Source: a virus
DNA length: 58,149 bases
Virus record (IMG/VR): IMGVR_UViG_3300049597_000678
Span: 1 to 58,149 of that record
Strand: one strand, 5' to 3'
A program made the position numbers and the translations under genes. Shown here piece after piece: positions 33,574 through 42,396 of the stretch; positions within the stretch are counted from its first letter, which is position 1, and each line of letters starts with the position of its first letter. The notes under the pieces were generated by a model. That model was not told the origin of the DNA and did not search any database. It saw only the letters and a list, made by a program, of their open reading frames with translations.

Positions 33574-34194
33574 TCCCATTAAGAAAGCAATTTTAACCAT
33601 GCTCTTAATATATTCTGGGTCCTCTTCGGATCGATCGAATATATCCTTGGATCTTTGATCAAATTCTATTTCTTTTAATTTTGCTTTTAAAGAATTTAGA
33701 ACTGAAGATGGAATATTCATTTGTTTTCCCATTTTCTTCATTCTCATAATTTCAAGATATTCTGGAATTTGAAATACTTTGCTATATAAATTTTCAAAGG
33801 CAATATATTCTGAAGACTTATGATGGTGTTTTCGTCCAGTGCCCGGGGTTAAGATTACAACTGGCTTGCCATGAGACAATTCACTCCATAAATATCTTAA
33901 ACCTCGAGTGTCATATTCTTCAAATTCTGGAAGTCCTTCCCAGCCTTCAAATTCATTTGGGGAATAAAAGATGTGATAGTCGTAGTTTTCAACCCCTTTA
34001 GAGATTCGGGTTTCTCCTCGAGCTGCCCAATATCTATCGGCTCCAATAAATTCTCCTGCCTTAAATTTAGCATTTTGAGCAATTATTATACCCATATTAA
34101 AGGACCCCTCTGATCCAAACTCAGTCTCATGATCTATTTTAGATTCATATACCTTTTTCCACCATCGATCATATGAGGCAACACTAGAATTCAT
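33565..34194 (-). CDS. late hypothetical protein with VYES leader
   Basis: A 209 aa protein. MNSSVASYDRWWKKVYES matches the leader pattern with a cut after VYE. The body is alpha/beta with an HHH stretch near residue 120 (GRKHHHKSS), possibly metal or phosphate binding. No family is recognised. Its 3' end overlaps the sigma gene's 3' end by 9 bases. Confidence 0.6.
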   Translation of the reverse strand: MNSSVASYDRWWKKVYESKIDHETEFGSEGSFNMGIIIAQNAKFKAGEFIGADRYWAARGETRISKGVENYDYHIFYSPNEFEGWEGLPEFEEYDTRGLRYLWSELSHGKPVVILTPGTGRKHHHKSSEYIAFENLYSKVFQIPEYLEIMRMKKMGKQMNIPSSVLNSLKAKLKEIEFDQRSKDIFDRSEEDPEYIKSMVKIAFLMGLR

Positions 34195-34205
34195 ACTATA
34201 TTCTT

Positions 34206-34221
34206 TTTTATTATTTATCTT
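34206..34221 (-). promoter_or_regulatory. late promoter
   Basis: Minus-strand GATAAATAATAAAAAA, about 12 bases upstream of the 34194 start. Confidence 0.75.
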
Positions 34222-34236
34222 CTACCGATAGTAAAA

Positions 34237-34803
34237 CTATCTGGTTTTTAAAATCCAAAGATTCCACCATATTACAAGAGCAGAATGTACAATCTCAGAC
34301 GGTGCCATACCTTTCCAGATTGGAATAAGTACTAGTGGAAAGATTATCATAGAAGTACTGATGAGAATCATTTGAATCCAATGAGACCATTTAATGTGCG
34401 CTCGATTTAAATATGCGATTACAAAAATAACCAGTGGATATCCAAGAAAGTAGGAAAATGCAAATAGGTTATGCAAAAATTCCCAATCCATATTGAATGC
34501 ACCAGTTAATATTAGGCATGCTGAAATGATCGAACATAATATTTTAGGTACCGACTTGATTGGCATCCTAGAATAATTCTCCAACCACATCCATTGATTA
34601 ATCCAAGTGCTGATTCCTATTAAGATAAGGGCCCCGTTCCAGAAATAGGAAATACCTTCTATTTTACTCCAGTAACTTAGTTGAATTTCAGTTATTTTAA
34701 ATCCAGTAACGGCCCAACATAAGGCAGTAATTAATATAAAAATTAAAACACTAAATATAGTCTGAAATTTTCTAATTGCGTTTACCACTGCCTCCCGATC
34801 CAT
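34237..34803 (-). CDS. multi-pass membrane protein
   Basis: A 188 aa protein with five or six hydrophobic helices (about 14-34, 50-67, 85-104, 112-130, 140-160 and 167-185) and many Trp. It is not recognised as a known transporter. A late promoter lies upstream. It may change the host inner membrane or serve in lysis or exclusion; the sequence does not decide. Confidence 0.6.
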   Translation of the reverse strand: MDREAVVNAIRKFQTIFSVLIFILITALCWAVTGFKITEIQLSYWSKIEGISYFWNGALILIGISTWINQWMWLENYSRMPIKSVPKILCSIISACLILTGAFNMDWEFLHNLFAFSYFLGYPLVIFVIAYLNRAHIKWSHWIQMILISTSMIIFPLVLIPIWKGMAPSEIVHSALVIWWNLWILKTR

Positions 34804-34810
34804 ATCATTT

Positions 34811-34834
34811 GATTTTTATAAATTTATTTATAGA
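34811..34834 (-). promoter_or_regulatory. late promoter, leftward of a divergent pair
   Basis: Minus-strand CTATAAATAAATTTATAAA, upstream of the 34803 start. Confidence 0.55.
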
Positions 34835-34848
34835 TAAATAATATTAAA
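34833..34848 (+). promoter_or_regulatory. late promoter, rightward of a divergent pair
   Basis: GATAAATAATATTAAA lies 15 bases upstream of the 34863 start. Confidence 0.65.
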
Positions 34849-34862
34849 TATAGATAATTGAA

Positions 34863-35705
34863 ATGAATTCTGGACGTATTTTAAATTTTAATTCTTGGAA
34901 AATTAAAGCCCTCAATGAAAACATCGAAGACGAAGTGGTACAGGATCAGTTAGCACAAGGAGAATTAATGGATCCTGATATGGGACCCAGTAAAGGATGC
35001 GATAATTGGTCCAGTACGGTAACAACTGCAAACACTCCATATCAAACTGGAGTGGTATCATCAGTTTGGAATGGATCCGGAAAACCCAAGATAACTATAG
35101 ATAAAGCTGATAAGGATGGATTTGTCCTAACTTATTCTGGAGCGCCAAGTGGATCGATATTAATTCATGGAAAATGCGGAGGTGGAGATACTATACATCA
35201 GGCTTGCATTGTTTTAGAAAGAGAATTAAATAAGCATTTTAAATGGTTAGCAAAAGATGGAATCTTAGTTAAGCCAGATCATATCGGAATTAAGTTAGAT
35301 GGACCTGTTTCTGAGGGAGCCGGAAAAATGAGATTGACTATGACTATTCCTCTTCTTCCAGCAACTGAGACAGATGCAATTACTAACTTTAAAAGAAGAG
35401 GAGGTTGGGGACATCCTCAATTAGCTGGATTTGGAGAAATGAAAACTGAAGCATCTACTAAGAGTAGCAAAGGATGTGACGGCGTACACACTTATACCTA
35501 TCCATCTCAATACCAATCAGATCAAAGCCAATGGTCAAAAGCAAAACTTACAGAGCATTTTATATTCTGGAGAGATTTAGCTGGCGCTGGATATGTAAAG
35601 AAAGCGACAGATAACTCAATTGCTCCTGAAATTAATAATGATATTGATAATACTAGAGTAGATAGTCAGTATTTAGCACCTAAAATTGACTTGAATAATA
35701 ACTAA
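34863..35705 (+). CDS. late protein with LNE leader
   Basis: A 280 aa protein. MNSGRILNFNSWKIKALNE is the leader, with a cut after Glu19. After an acidic stretch comes a beta-rich domain with three KGCD or KCGG Cys sites, recalling a metal or disulphide site. The C-terminus is polar. No family is recognised. Confidence 0.6.
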   Translation: MNSGRILNFNSWKIKALNENIEDEVVQDQLAQGELMDPDMGPSKGCDNWSSTVTTANTPYQTGVVSSVWNGSGKPKITIDKADKDGFVLTYSGAPSGSILIHGKCGGGDTIHQACIVLERELNKHFKWLAKDGILVKPDHIGIKLDGPVSEGAGKMRLTMTIPLLPATETDAITNFKRRGGWGHPQLAGFGEMKTEASTKSSKGCDGVHTYTYPSQYQSDQSQWSKAKLTEHFIFWRDLAGAGYVKKATDNSIAPEINNDIDNTRVDSQYLAPKIDLNNN

Positions 35706-35738
35706 AAATAATCATACCGACTGAGACTATTAGAAGCC

Positions 35739-35825
35739 ATGATTTGTTTATTAATTATAGGGCCGATGGCAATAGTAATCACGTCTGCGGTATGTGTACT
35801 CGAGCATCTCGGAATCGATGTATAA
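35739..35825 (+). CDS. 28-residue hydrophobic peptide
   Basis: A short frame (ATG 35739, TAA 35823-35825) encodes one membrane-spanning helix (ICLLIIGPMAIVITSAVCVL) and a short tail. It overlaps the next gene's likely start (35818) by 8 bases, a coupling typical of real small genes. It is short, so the call is tentative. Confidence 0.4.
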   Translation: MICLLIIGPMAIVITSAVCVLEHLGIDV

Positions 35826-36030
35826 TGAGCTTATAAATATCTTAAATATAAGCAATAAGAAATTTTCTATATGCGAAGCTCAAGGAGCAAACATTAAAGT
35901 TGAATTAAGCGGTAAATTATCCAGTAAACTTAGACTCCAATTAATTAAGGCAGGGAGAATTCAAAAGGATACTATACAATGGGATCCAATGGAAGGTAAG
36001 ACCAGGTTTAATATAAGAATTTGGATATAA
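35818..36030 (+). CDS. small basic hypothetical protein
   Basis: A 70 aa protein from the ATG at 35818; an upstream in-frame ATG at 35794 would add eight residues. It looks like a small alpha/beta domain of unknown family. It is followed by a terminator. Confidence 0.5.
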   Translation: MYNELINILNISNKKFSICEAQGANIKVELSGKLSSKLRLQLIKAGRIQKDTIQWDPMEGKTRFNIRIWI

Positions 36031-36055
36031 TCAACTTTAATTGCATATAAAAATA

Positions 36056-36083
36056 AAAGTGCATCTTTAGGATGCACTTTATT
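36056..36083 (+). terminator. intrinsic terminator
   Basis: AAAGTGCATC / GATGCACTTT hairpin ending in TATT, between convergent genes. Confidence 0.75.
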
Positions 36084-36119
36084 CGTTCAATTGAACATTT
36101 GCCTAAGGTAGCAGGCAAT

Positions 36120-37775
36120 TTAATTATCATCGTCAGATATAACATCCTTCTGTTTCTCCGAAGATATAAATCTATCTTTGCCAATAGTAATTTTATTTCC
36201 AGATTCAGTCTCGATAGTTATCTTACTTCCTTCTATAGATAAAACAGTTCCCGATTTAACTATTTTATCGCTAATGTTATCCTGATCGTCTCTACCTTTA
36301 TATTTTATTTTATTTCCTTTTGATAGATCTTCAAATGCAATAGTAGAAGATCCTAATCCGGTTATCTTTTTAAATTTACTTGGAATCGCTTTTGCAATGC
36401 TCGATGCATTAAATGTTATTTTATATCGATATATTGGAAGATCACCCTCTGCCTTACTGTTTCCTAAAATTTTATCTACAATAGGAGTATTTTTAACAGG
36501 AGCACCGGAAGGGGTTTTACTAACTATTGAATATGCCATATTTACTCCGGTCGAAGGATTTATCTTTTCTATCTTCCATAATATTTCAATTGCTCCCTTT
36601 TGAATTCTTGATCCAAGTGCAGTATATAGGTCAGTTGCAACCTCATTTCCTCTTCTCCATGCTCTCCATTGATTTCCAAGAGAAGTTTTATCGATTTTAA
36701 AAGTCTCATCAGTTAGCTTAGTATTATTTGGACCGACCGGTTCTCCAGTACCATTTCCAGATGTTGCAATGCCATTCCAGGTTGGATTAGCAATTGAAGT
36801 TAATTGAAGTTTAGTTATTATTTCATTCGGCTGAAGATCGCTAATTATCTGCTTAATTAATTCAGATATATCTGGATGTTCGGGATTTATTACTTCTCCC
36901 TCTTCATCATAGTCAAACGCCATTTCTTTCCAAGGAATTAAAACTCCTTTAGTAGATTCTTTTTCTCCAGGACCCTGTTCTACCCCAGTATTAGATTCTC
37001 CTCCCGGACCTTTAGTACTAAATATGTAGAGTGAACCTGTTTCTTTTTTTCGAGCAGCGTCTTGAATACTAGTACTGATCCAAAATGTATTAACTCCTGC
37101 ATAGCCTATTCGACCACTTAAATCAGAATATTGAGTATATGAACCGTTTACCCAATTCATTAAATTTTCAGTATTTAATCTTCCACATAAAAGATAAGGT
37201 TTAACTAAATTAAGCTCAGTGCCTGTTTTACTATTTATAGCTCCGTCAGTACCTATCTTCGCGTCAACATAAGCTGAGCCGTCTTTGCTAAATAATTTAA
37301 ATGATTTATCGTCATATTCAGATTTTAAATCCAAGGAGTCAATAAGCTTAGGATCCTTTTTTAAGATATCTGCTAAATTTTCAATGCCGACTGAATTTCC
37401 AATACCCGCTAAAATTAATTTAAATATATTGAGCTTATACTCTGCATCATTCTTAGTGTCTTTCAATGCTCCGCCATATAAAAATACTGGAGCCGGTATT
37501 GAATCTATTACTCTAACTCCTTTTTCATACATCGTCTGATTCTCCTCCGCCGTTATATTAAGAGAATCTCCGAAACCTGAAATATCAAATATTTTACCAG
37601 TTTCCTTGTCTACTGGAAGTTCCGCAGGAAGAGTCACTCCGGTTTGAGGAAGAACTGCTTCGTATAATTTAATTAATTTAGACTCTAATATTCTTTGAGA
37701 TTGATTAAAATTTCTACCAGCAGATTCATATACTTTAAACCATTCTCTAAATGGTAAAATTTTTTGATTCTTCAT
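36120..37775 (-). CDS. late protein with VYES leader, paralogue of 38434-40203 product
   Basis: A 551 aa protein. MKNQKILPFREWFKVYES is the leader, followed by AGRNFNQSQRILES, almost the same as in the 589 aa paralogue. Other shared parts are WRAWRRGNE/WLGWKRGEE, IYRYKITF/MYRYKISW and the C-terminal small barrel with KGNKIKYKGRD, ending in the identical SDDDN. The middle diverges. There is no enzyme motif. It is probably an abundant internal virion protein with a structural or delivery role. Confidence 0.65.
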   Translation of the reverse strand: MKNQKILPFREWFKVYESAGRNFNQSQRILESKLIKLYEAVLPQTGVTLPAELPVDKETGKIFDISGFGDSLNITAEENQTMYEKGVRVIDSIPAPVFLYGGALKDTKNDAEYKLNIFKLILAGIGNSVGIENLADILKKDPKLIDSLDLKSEYDDKSFKLFSKDGSAYVDAKIGTDGAINSKTGTELNLVKPYLLCGRLNTENLMNWVNGSYTQYSDLSGRIGYAGVNTFWISTSIQDAARKKETGSLYIFSTKGPGGESNTGVEQGPGEKESTKGVLIPWKEMAFDYDEEGEVINPEHPDISELIKQIISDLQPNEIITKLQLTSIANPTWNGIATSGNGTGEPVGPNNTKLTDETFKIDKTSLGNQWRAWRRGNEVATDLYTALGSRIQKGAIEILWKIEKINPSTGVNMAYSIVSKTPSGAPVKNTPIVDKILGNSKAEGDLPIYRYKITFNASSIAKAIPSKFKKITGLGSSTIAFEDLSKGNKIKYKGRDDQDNISDKIVKSGTVLSIEGSKITIETESGNKITIGKDRFISSEKQKDVISDDDN

Positions 37776-37783
37776 TATAAGTA

Positions 37784-37804
37784 TTTTCTTTATATTATTT
37801 ATCG
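37784..37804 (-). promoter_or_regulatory. late promoter
   Basis: Minus-strand GATAAATAATATAAAGAAAA, just upstream of the 37775 start. Confidence 0.65.
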
Positions 37805-37865
37805 AAAAAAAATTTAAAAATAAAAGTAAATTATAGTATAATAATAAAAAGTTAAACTAATAAAC

Positions 37866-38402
37866 ATGAAAACTTTAATCTTAATCTTTATCGCATTTAG
37901 CTTCTCAGCTCTTGGACAGGATACAATTAGATCTCAAAAATTAGATTCTTTAATTTGGAAAAAAATTAATGAGTACAGAACTTCAATAAATAGGAAACCC
38001 TGTACTACCTTTGAAAGTTCTTATTTAAGAGAATTTAGTAGATCGGTAACTGAAAGAAATTCTTTTATGAAAATAGGTGTACACTCTGATAAACTTCCAG
38101 TGGATAATGGTGGAGAGTGTTTATTTCAAGCAACAATAAAGGGAACATGTTCACCTGACGTAAAAAAGCAAATTAATCTAATATTAGATGGAAATTTAGA
38201 ATATCTTGCAGAACTGGCTGTTCAAAGCTGGGTAGATTCCCCTACACATAGAGTGATTATATCTAATTCAACATGGACAGTTTCAACAATTACTTCTAAA
38301 ATAGTAATAATAGACAGTGGTAAAACTCAATATCTTCGGTTCGATACTACATACATTTGCGAAAAGGAGATTGAATATATAGCAAAAAAAGGGAAGAACT
38401 AA
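37866..38402 (+). CDS. secreted CAP/SCP-domain protein
   Basis: A 178 aa protein. A signal peptide (MKTLILIFIAFSFSALGQ) has a probable cut after ALG or ALGQ. The CAP fold is seen in IWKKINEYRTSINRKP, HSDKL (His about 80), GECLFQ and VQSWVDSPTHRVIISNSTW. CAP proteins act outside the cytoplasm in lipid, wall or protein binding. It uses a signal peptide instead of the leader of its neighbours, and it sits between the two paralogous leader-bearing genes, so it may be a moron-like gain. Confidence 0.75.
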   Translation: MKTLILIFIAFSFSALGQDTIRSQKLDSLIWKKINEYRTSINRKPCTTFESSYLREFSRSVTERNSFMKIGVHSDKLPVDNGGECLFQATIKGTCSPDVKKQINLILDGNLEYLAELAVQSWVDSPTHRVIISNSTWTVSTITSKIVIIDSGKTQYLRFDTTYICEKEIEYIAKKGKN

Positions 38403-38420
38403 GTTCTTCCCTTTTAATTT
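38387..38420. terminator. bidirectional terminator
   Basis: AAAAGGGAAGAACT / AGTTCTTCCCTTTT hairpin overlapping the stop of the CAP gene and serving the convergent 38434 gene. Confidence 0.85.
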
Positions 38421-38433
38421 TAATCTATTTCTT

Positions 38434-40203
38434 TTAATTATCGTCGTCAGATATAGACTTTTCATTTTTACCAGTTTTATGAATTCGTTCTTGAGGTATA
38501 TATAATTCTTTTCCTGAATCACTCATAACATATACCTTCCCAGACTCGACTTTAACCACTTCTTTTTTAGGATATGGCCTTAGCTTTTTATCAATTACCT
38601 TCTCTCCGCCTCTAGAATCCGACGATACCTTATAATAAGAAATCCAATCCCCTTTTGCTAGGTCTCCGTATCCAAGTGTAGATTTACCTAGGGCACCGAA
38701 TGTTAATTTCTGCATCCATCCTTGTTCTTTATCGGTCATTGCTTGATAATTCCAAGAAATTTTATAACGATACATTTTTTTACCACCTGCAGTAATCTTA
38801 GTTTTAGCACCGAAAAATTGAGTCTCTGTTTTTTCTTTTGGAGCAACGCCAGTTCCTAAAACTTCCCAGGACATATTTCTACCATCTCCTAATCCATTTT
38901 TACTTACGTTCCATTTAACTTCTATGTTCTCAGCTAATATGCGTTTATCACCTAGCATCTCAACTAATATTCTTTTAAACTCTTCTCCTCTTTTCCAACC
39001 TAACCAATTGTTTTTTTCTTCTGGAGTTGCAGGTGATGCAACAAGAGATGCTTTATCAGCAGCTGTAATTTTTCCTCCACTTGGATCTCCAGATCCTCCG
39101 GTTGGATTTTCTGCAAGGGGTTTACCTCCCCAATCAGGACTTGCGCTACTGAAGATAGTCATTTTAGTAATTTGCTGACCTTCTTCAATTGCATCTCTAA
39201 TATCGGTAGCTGCCTGTAAAATAGCTGCATAATTTGCATCAACTTTAACTCTCTCTCCTTTATCTGTTACACCATCTGTCCAAGATCCTGCATCAAAACC
39301 GATTCTAATTGAACCCTTTAACGCAGGTTTTCCTTGAGTTTGGGTTACAATCTCTTTACTACCAGCAGCTTCAGTTTCCATTTTCGCTGAAGAATAAAAA
39401 TATAAAATTGAATCTTCTGTAGAAATTCCAGCCTTAGCCTCATTTCCAAGCTGTAATACGTTTTTATCGTCTACGCATTTTGCTAAATCAGAATATTGAG
39501 TACCGTTTCCTGTTCCAAAATTTATAATATTAAACGTATTTACATAGTTACATACTTCTCGCATAGTATTACTGTATACGTTTTTTTCTGAGTTAAGTAC
39601 CTGTCCGTCTTGTTCAATATTATGACTACAGCTAATTTGGTCCGCGTAATTGCTGCCGTATAATTGAAATTCATCAACTTGTTCACACTTAAGTCCAAGT
39701 TGATCAACTCGTTCCTGTGCAGTAGCCGATTTGGTTCCTTCAAGGAATTGTTTACCTAGATCTTTAACTCCATGCCATCTACCTATACCAGCTATAATAA
39801 CTTTAAATACATCCATTAAGGCATCTTGATTTCCAGATTTATTCCAGTTAGCTCCGCTTACCCAGTATGGACCTGCATTAATATATAATCTAGGAACCTT
39901 CTTAAGTCCAATTGTCGTTTGCATGATTTCATTAAATGCTTGAGATGTTTCAGGGTCGATCCAACCCCATGCAGGTGTAACACTACTATCGGATATGTCA
40001 TATATAGCATTACCACGCTGAATGGTTACTAATCCACTTCCGACTCCATCTTGTGCTAAATCTGGATTTTTTTCTTCGAGTATTCTCTGCAATCCTCTAT
40101 AAGATCTGGATTCCAGAATCTGTTGAGATTTTTTAAAATTTCGACCAGCTTGCTCATAAACTTTAAACCAGCTTCCGAAAGGTAAAATTTTTGGATCTTT
40201 CAT
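38434..40203 (-). CDS. late protein with VYE leader, paralogue of 36120-37775 product
   Basis: A 589 aa protein that starts MKDPKILPFGSWFKVYEQ and continues AGRNFKKSQQILES, nearly as its paralogue. It has three internal Cys (near 174, 191 and 213) and the shared C-terminal barrel with KGDWISYYKV, ending SISDDDN. It has its own late promoter. Divergence in the middle with conserved ends suggests that both ends are needed for targeting or assembly. Confidence 0.65.
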   Translation of the reverse strand: MKDPKILPFGSWFKVYEQAGRNFKKSQQILESRSYRGLQRILEEKNPDLAQDGVGSGLVTIQRGNAIYDISDSSVTPAWGWIDPETSQAFNEIMQTTIGLKKVPRLYINAGPYWVSGANWNKSGNQDALMDVFKVIIAGIGRWHGVKDLGKQFLEGTKSATAQERVDQLGLKCEQVDEFQLYGSNYADQISCSHNIEQDGQVLNSEKNVYSNTMREVCNYVNTFNIINFGTGNGTQYSDLAKCVDDKNVLQLGNEAKAGISTEDSILYFYSSAKMETEAAGSKEIVTQTQGKPALKGSIRIGFDAGSWTDGVTDKGERVKVDANYAAILQAATDIRDAIEEGQQITKMTIFSSASPDWGGKPLAENPTGGSGDPSGGKITAADKASLVASPATPEEKNNWLGWKRGEEFKRILVEMLGDKRILAENIEVKWNVSKNGLGDGRNMSWEVLGTGVAPKEKTETQFFGAKTKITAGGKKMYRYKISWNYQAMTDKEQGWMQKLTFGALGKSTLGYGDLAKGDWISYYKVSSDSRGGEKVIDKKLRPYPKKEVVKVESGKVYVMSDSGKELYIPQERIHKTGKNEKSISDDDN

Positions 40204-40213
40204 TTTTAAATCT

Positions 40214-40230
40214 TTTTTTATTATTTATCT
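40214..40230 (-). promoter_or_regulatory. late promoter
   Basis: Minus-strand GATAAATAATAAAAAAAG, upstream of the 40203 start. Confidence 0.8.
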
Positions 40231-40306
40231 GGTCAAAAAAGAAAAATTTTTAAAAATTTTTCTTATTAATTACATTTAGACCAGTTTTGCTCTACTAAAT
40301 TTTATA

Positions 40307-41155
40307 TTAAACCGGTCCGGATCCCCAAAATATTTTATAGATCCACAGATCACTGAGTTCCTTGTGTTTAGGCTCTGGTTTTAGGTGCCTGGCATCAGAT
40401 TCAAAATCTTCAATCCTTGCCCCTCCACCAGGAGAAGTAATCCAGTTGAAGTTAATAAAATTATCTCCATAGGTATCGGTCTCCCATTTTACTAATTTTG
40501 CCAGTTCCTTCAATTTATTTTCCTGTGAGGTCTTTTCTTTTTCAGAAACAGCAGGGTCCTCCTTCTTTTTTTGAACATATAATTCTTTACTCGGTGGAGA
40601 AATAACTACTGCTCTGGCACCGTGATCAGTAGCCATTTGCACAAGGGTCTGAATATTAGTTTTTACATATTCAGCAGTATGATCCCCTCCCCAAATATCA
40701 TTGCTACCTCCTAAGATAGTAATGATATCATAGTAGTTAGCCCCTTTTTGAGACAATCGGGTCCTTAAATTATCAATCATCCAGGTAGTACCTTCCCCTC
40801 CTTTAGCAACTCGATCTACGGTTACTCTAGGTTGAGATTGAGAGATATCAGCATTTAATCTTTGGCCTGCCCACCAGCCATAGAATTTTCCGCCAGTTGT
40901 ACTTGCAGTATTACTGTCCCCTACAAATAGGAGATTTAGGACCTTGTCTTGGGCCCGGGTTTCCAGATTTTCTTTTCTCTCCTCAACATTCCCCTTTGTA
41001 AGCTCAACAAATTTACTAAGTTCAGGTCTCTTTACTTGCCAGCCTCCACTTGGTAATTTACGATAGATTGAACCAGGCAAGGTAGGATAGGTATAGTAAC
41101 CGGATCTTTTATCCTCGAATACCCGGTTCCAGTCTTGATATTTTTTAATCCACAT
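40307..41155 (-). CDS. SGNH/GDSL hydrolase with late-protein leader
   Basis: A 282 aa protein. Leader MWIKKYQDWNRVFE. Block I FVGDSN (Ser81 nucleophile), block III GGSND (Asn152) and block V DARH near the C-terminus form the SGNH set (Ser, Gly, Asn, His with Asp three before His). Family members are esterases or lipases, and some remove acetyl groups from polysaccharide or peptidoglycan. It lies 11 bases downstream of an NlpC/P60 gene, so both may act on the cell surface or wall. Confidence 0.85.
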   Translation of the reverse strand: MWIKKYQDWNRVFEDKRSGYYTYPTLPGSIYRKLPSGGWQVKRPELSKFVELTKGNVEERKENLETRAQDKVLNLLFVGDSNTASTTGGKFYGWWAGQRLNADISQSQPRVTVDRVAKGGEGTTWMIDNLRTRLSQKGANYYDIITILGGSNDIWGGDHTAEYVKTNIQTLVQMATDHGARAVVISPPSKELYVQKKKEDPAVSEKEKTSQENKLKELAKLVKWETDTYGDNFINFNWITSPGGGARIEDFESDARHLKPEPKHKELSDLWIYKIFWGSGPV

Positions 41156-41166
41156 TTAACTTAATT

Positions 41167-41748
41167 TTATTTTTTATTAGGATTGGTCCATCTGCCGTAG
41201 CCTCTGATTGGTCCCCACCAGCCTTTGGCTTTTACACCAGTCACTTCCTGAATTCCCTTGGAACTGGAGGCATGGATCATAGTAAAGTCTCCACCTTCAA
41301 CTGCAGAAACAATTCCTACGTGACCTGCACCATTGAATCCAGGATCTGATTTAAAGAACACCAGGTCCCCTGGTTTAAGATCTGTAAATTCAACCTTTAC
41401 TGCCCTCTTCTCCTGACCCGGAGCATGACCTGGAAATCCACTATATAGAGCCGTATCCAGGGTACCATCGGCCTTATTAAACTGACCAGTTGACTTTAGC
41501 ACCCATTTTACAAAGCCGCTACAGTCAAAGCCCGGTGAACTGTTTCCGCTTACCACAGGATCTGTTGAAGCCTTAGGTCTTTGGCCTCCCCACTTATAGG
41601 GCACCCCAATCTGGGACTTAGCGTATTTTAGTACTAGTGATGCTGTGCTAGCCTCAGGACTGGACTCTGGAGTACTCGGATCCCCTGGGATTCCAAACAG
41701 GTCCTCTGATACCTGACCCCATCGTTGATAGTTTTTAATCCATTTCAT
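41167..41748 (-). CDS. NlpC/P60 endopeptidase with late-protein leader
   Basis: A 193 aa protein. Leader MKWIKNYQRWGQVSE, a Pro/Ser linker (20-37), then an NlpC/P60 domain with Cys76 in FDCSGF, His143 in GHVGIV and His159 in MIHAS as the catalytic set. It cuts peptide stems of peptidoglycan. With no signal peptide but a leader, it is more likely a virion enzyme for entry than an exported host-type enzyme. It forms an operon with the SGNH gene. Confidence 0.88.
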   Translation of the reverse strand: MKWIKNYQRWGQVSEDLFGIPGDPSTPESSPEASTASLVLKYAKSQIGVPYKWGGQRPKASTDPVVSGNSSPGFDCSGFVKWVLKSTGQFNKADGTLDTALYSGFPGHAPGQEKRAVKVEFTDLKPGDLVFFKSDPGFNGAGHVGIVSAVEGGDFTMIHASSSKGIQEVTGVKAKGWWGPIRGYGRWTNPNKK

Positions 41749-41757
41749 TTCTGAACC

Positions 41758-41779
41758 TTTATTTAGTTTATTTATCCGA
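41758..41779 (-). promoter_or_regulatory. late promoter
   Basis: Minus-strand GGATAAATAAACTAAATAAAG, upstream of the 41748 start. Confidence 0.55.
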
Positions 41780-41858
41780 TCCAGTCACTAATAATTAAAA
41801 CCCGGGGTCAGGATCGGGTATAATATTCCGGGTCTCACCCTAAAAAAATAAAAAGAAT

Positions 41859-42290
41859 ATGGAAATAGAATCATTTGTTTTAGGTCTAATTTCGGCTGTC
41901 TTACTGGCAAGTCTAGTGAGTCTGGTCTCAGATTGGCTTAGGATTAGAAAATTAGAAAAATCACACCGGAGCCTAGAGCTCCTAATCAAGGAAGAACTGG
42001 AGAACATCTGGCGCAGGCGGGATGAAGACTGGCGCGAAACCCAAAGATGGCTGGAGGCACACAGTAAAGATGCCACTATGATCGAACGCACCCTTGGCAA
42101 TCAATTGGGCGAACAATGGGCCCGGACGATACATGAACTGCAGCATCGGGACCGGGCCCTGCAGGAGCAGAAAGAACATCTTATGAAAAAGGTAGATGAA
42201 GCCTTTAGCTATACGGATTCCCGGATCGATCGTGCAATTCAACCTCTCACTCGAAAAGAAAGAGAAAAAGAAATTAATGTAGAAAAATAA
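41859..42290 (+). CDS. membrane-anchored coiled-coil protein
   Basis: A 143 aa protein with one N-terminal membrane helix (about 6-24, FVLGLISAVLLASLVSLVS) and a long, charged coiled coil to the end. The layout is that of an inner-membrane spanin or similar, which would fit the nearby holin-like gene, but sequence alone cannot confirm it. The base composition is clearly more GC-rich than the genes to the left. TATAAT at 41819-41824 within a CCGGG-flanked segment may be its promoter. Confidence 0.55.
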   Translation: MEIESFVLGLISAVLLASLVSLVSDWLRIRKLEKSHRSLELLIKEELENIWRRRDEDWRETQRWLEAHSKDATMIERTLGNQLGEQWARTIHELQHRDRALQEQKEHLMKKVDEAFSYTDSRIDRAIQPLTRKEREKEINVEK

Positions 42291-42321
42291 AGGTCCTCTA
42301 GAGGAACCCAGTGAGACCCGG

Positions 42322-42351
42322 AGGGGAGCCATTAAGGTTCCCCTTTTTTTT
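42322..42351 (+). terminator. intrinsic terminator
   Basis: AGGGGAGCC / GGTTCCCCT hairpin followed by eight T. Confidence 0.85.
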
Positions 42352-42369
42352 ATCTTGGGCCAGGGGCCT

Positions 42370-42389
42370 TAATAAATAGAATAAAAATC
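42370..42389 (+). promoter_or_regulatory. late-type promoter
   Basis: TTAATAAATAGAATAAAAATC lies 8 bases upstream of the 42397 start. Confidence 0.55.
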
Positions 42390-42396
42390 AATTGTT

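Noticed and set aside
37866-38402. Leader (capsid-targeting) on the CAP-domain protein
   Set aside because: The N-terminus is a normal hydrophobic signal peptide ending ALGQ, without the K-x-F-x-x-W-x-x-V-x-E pattern.
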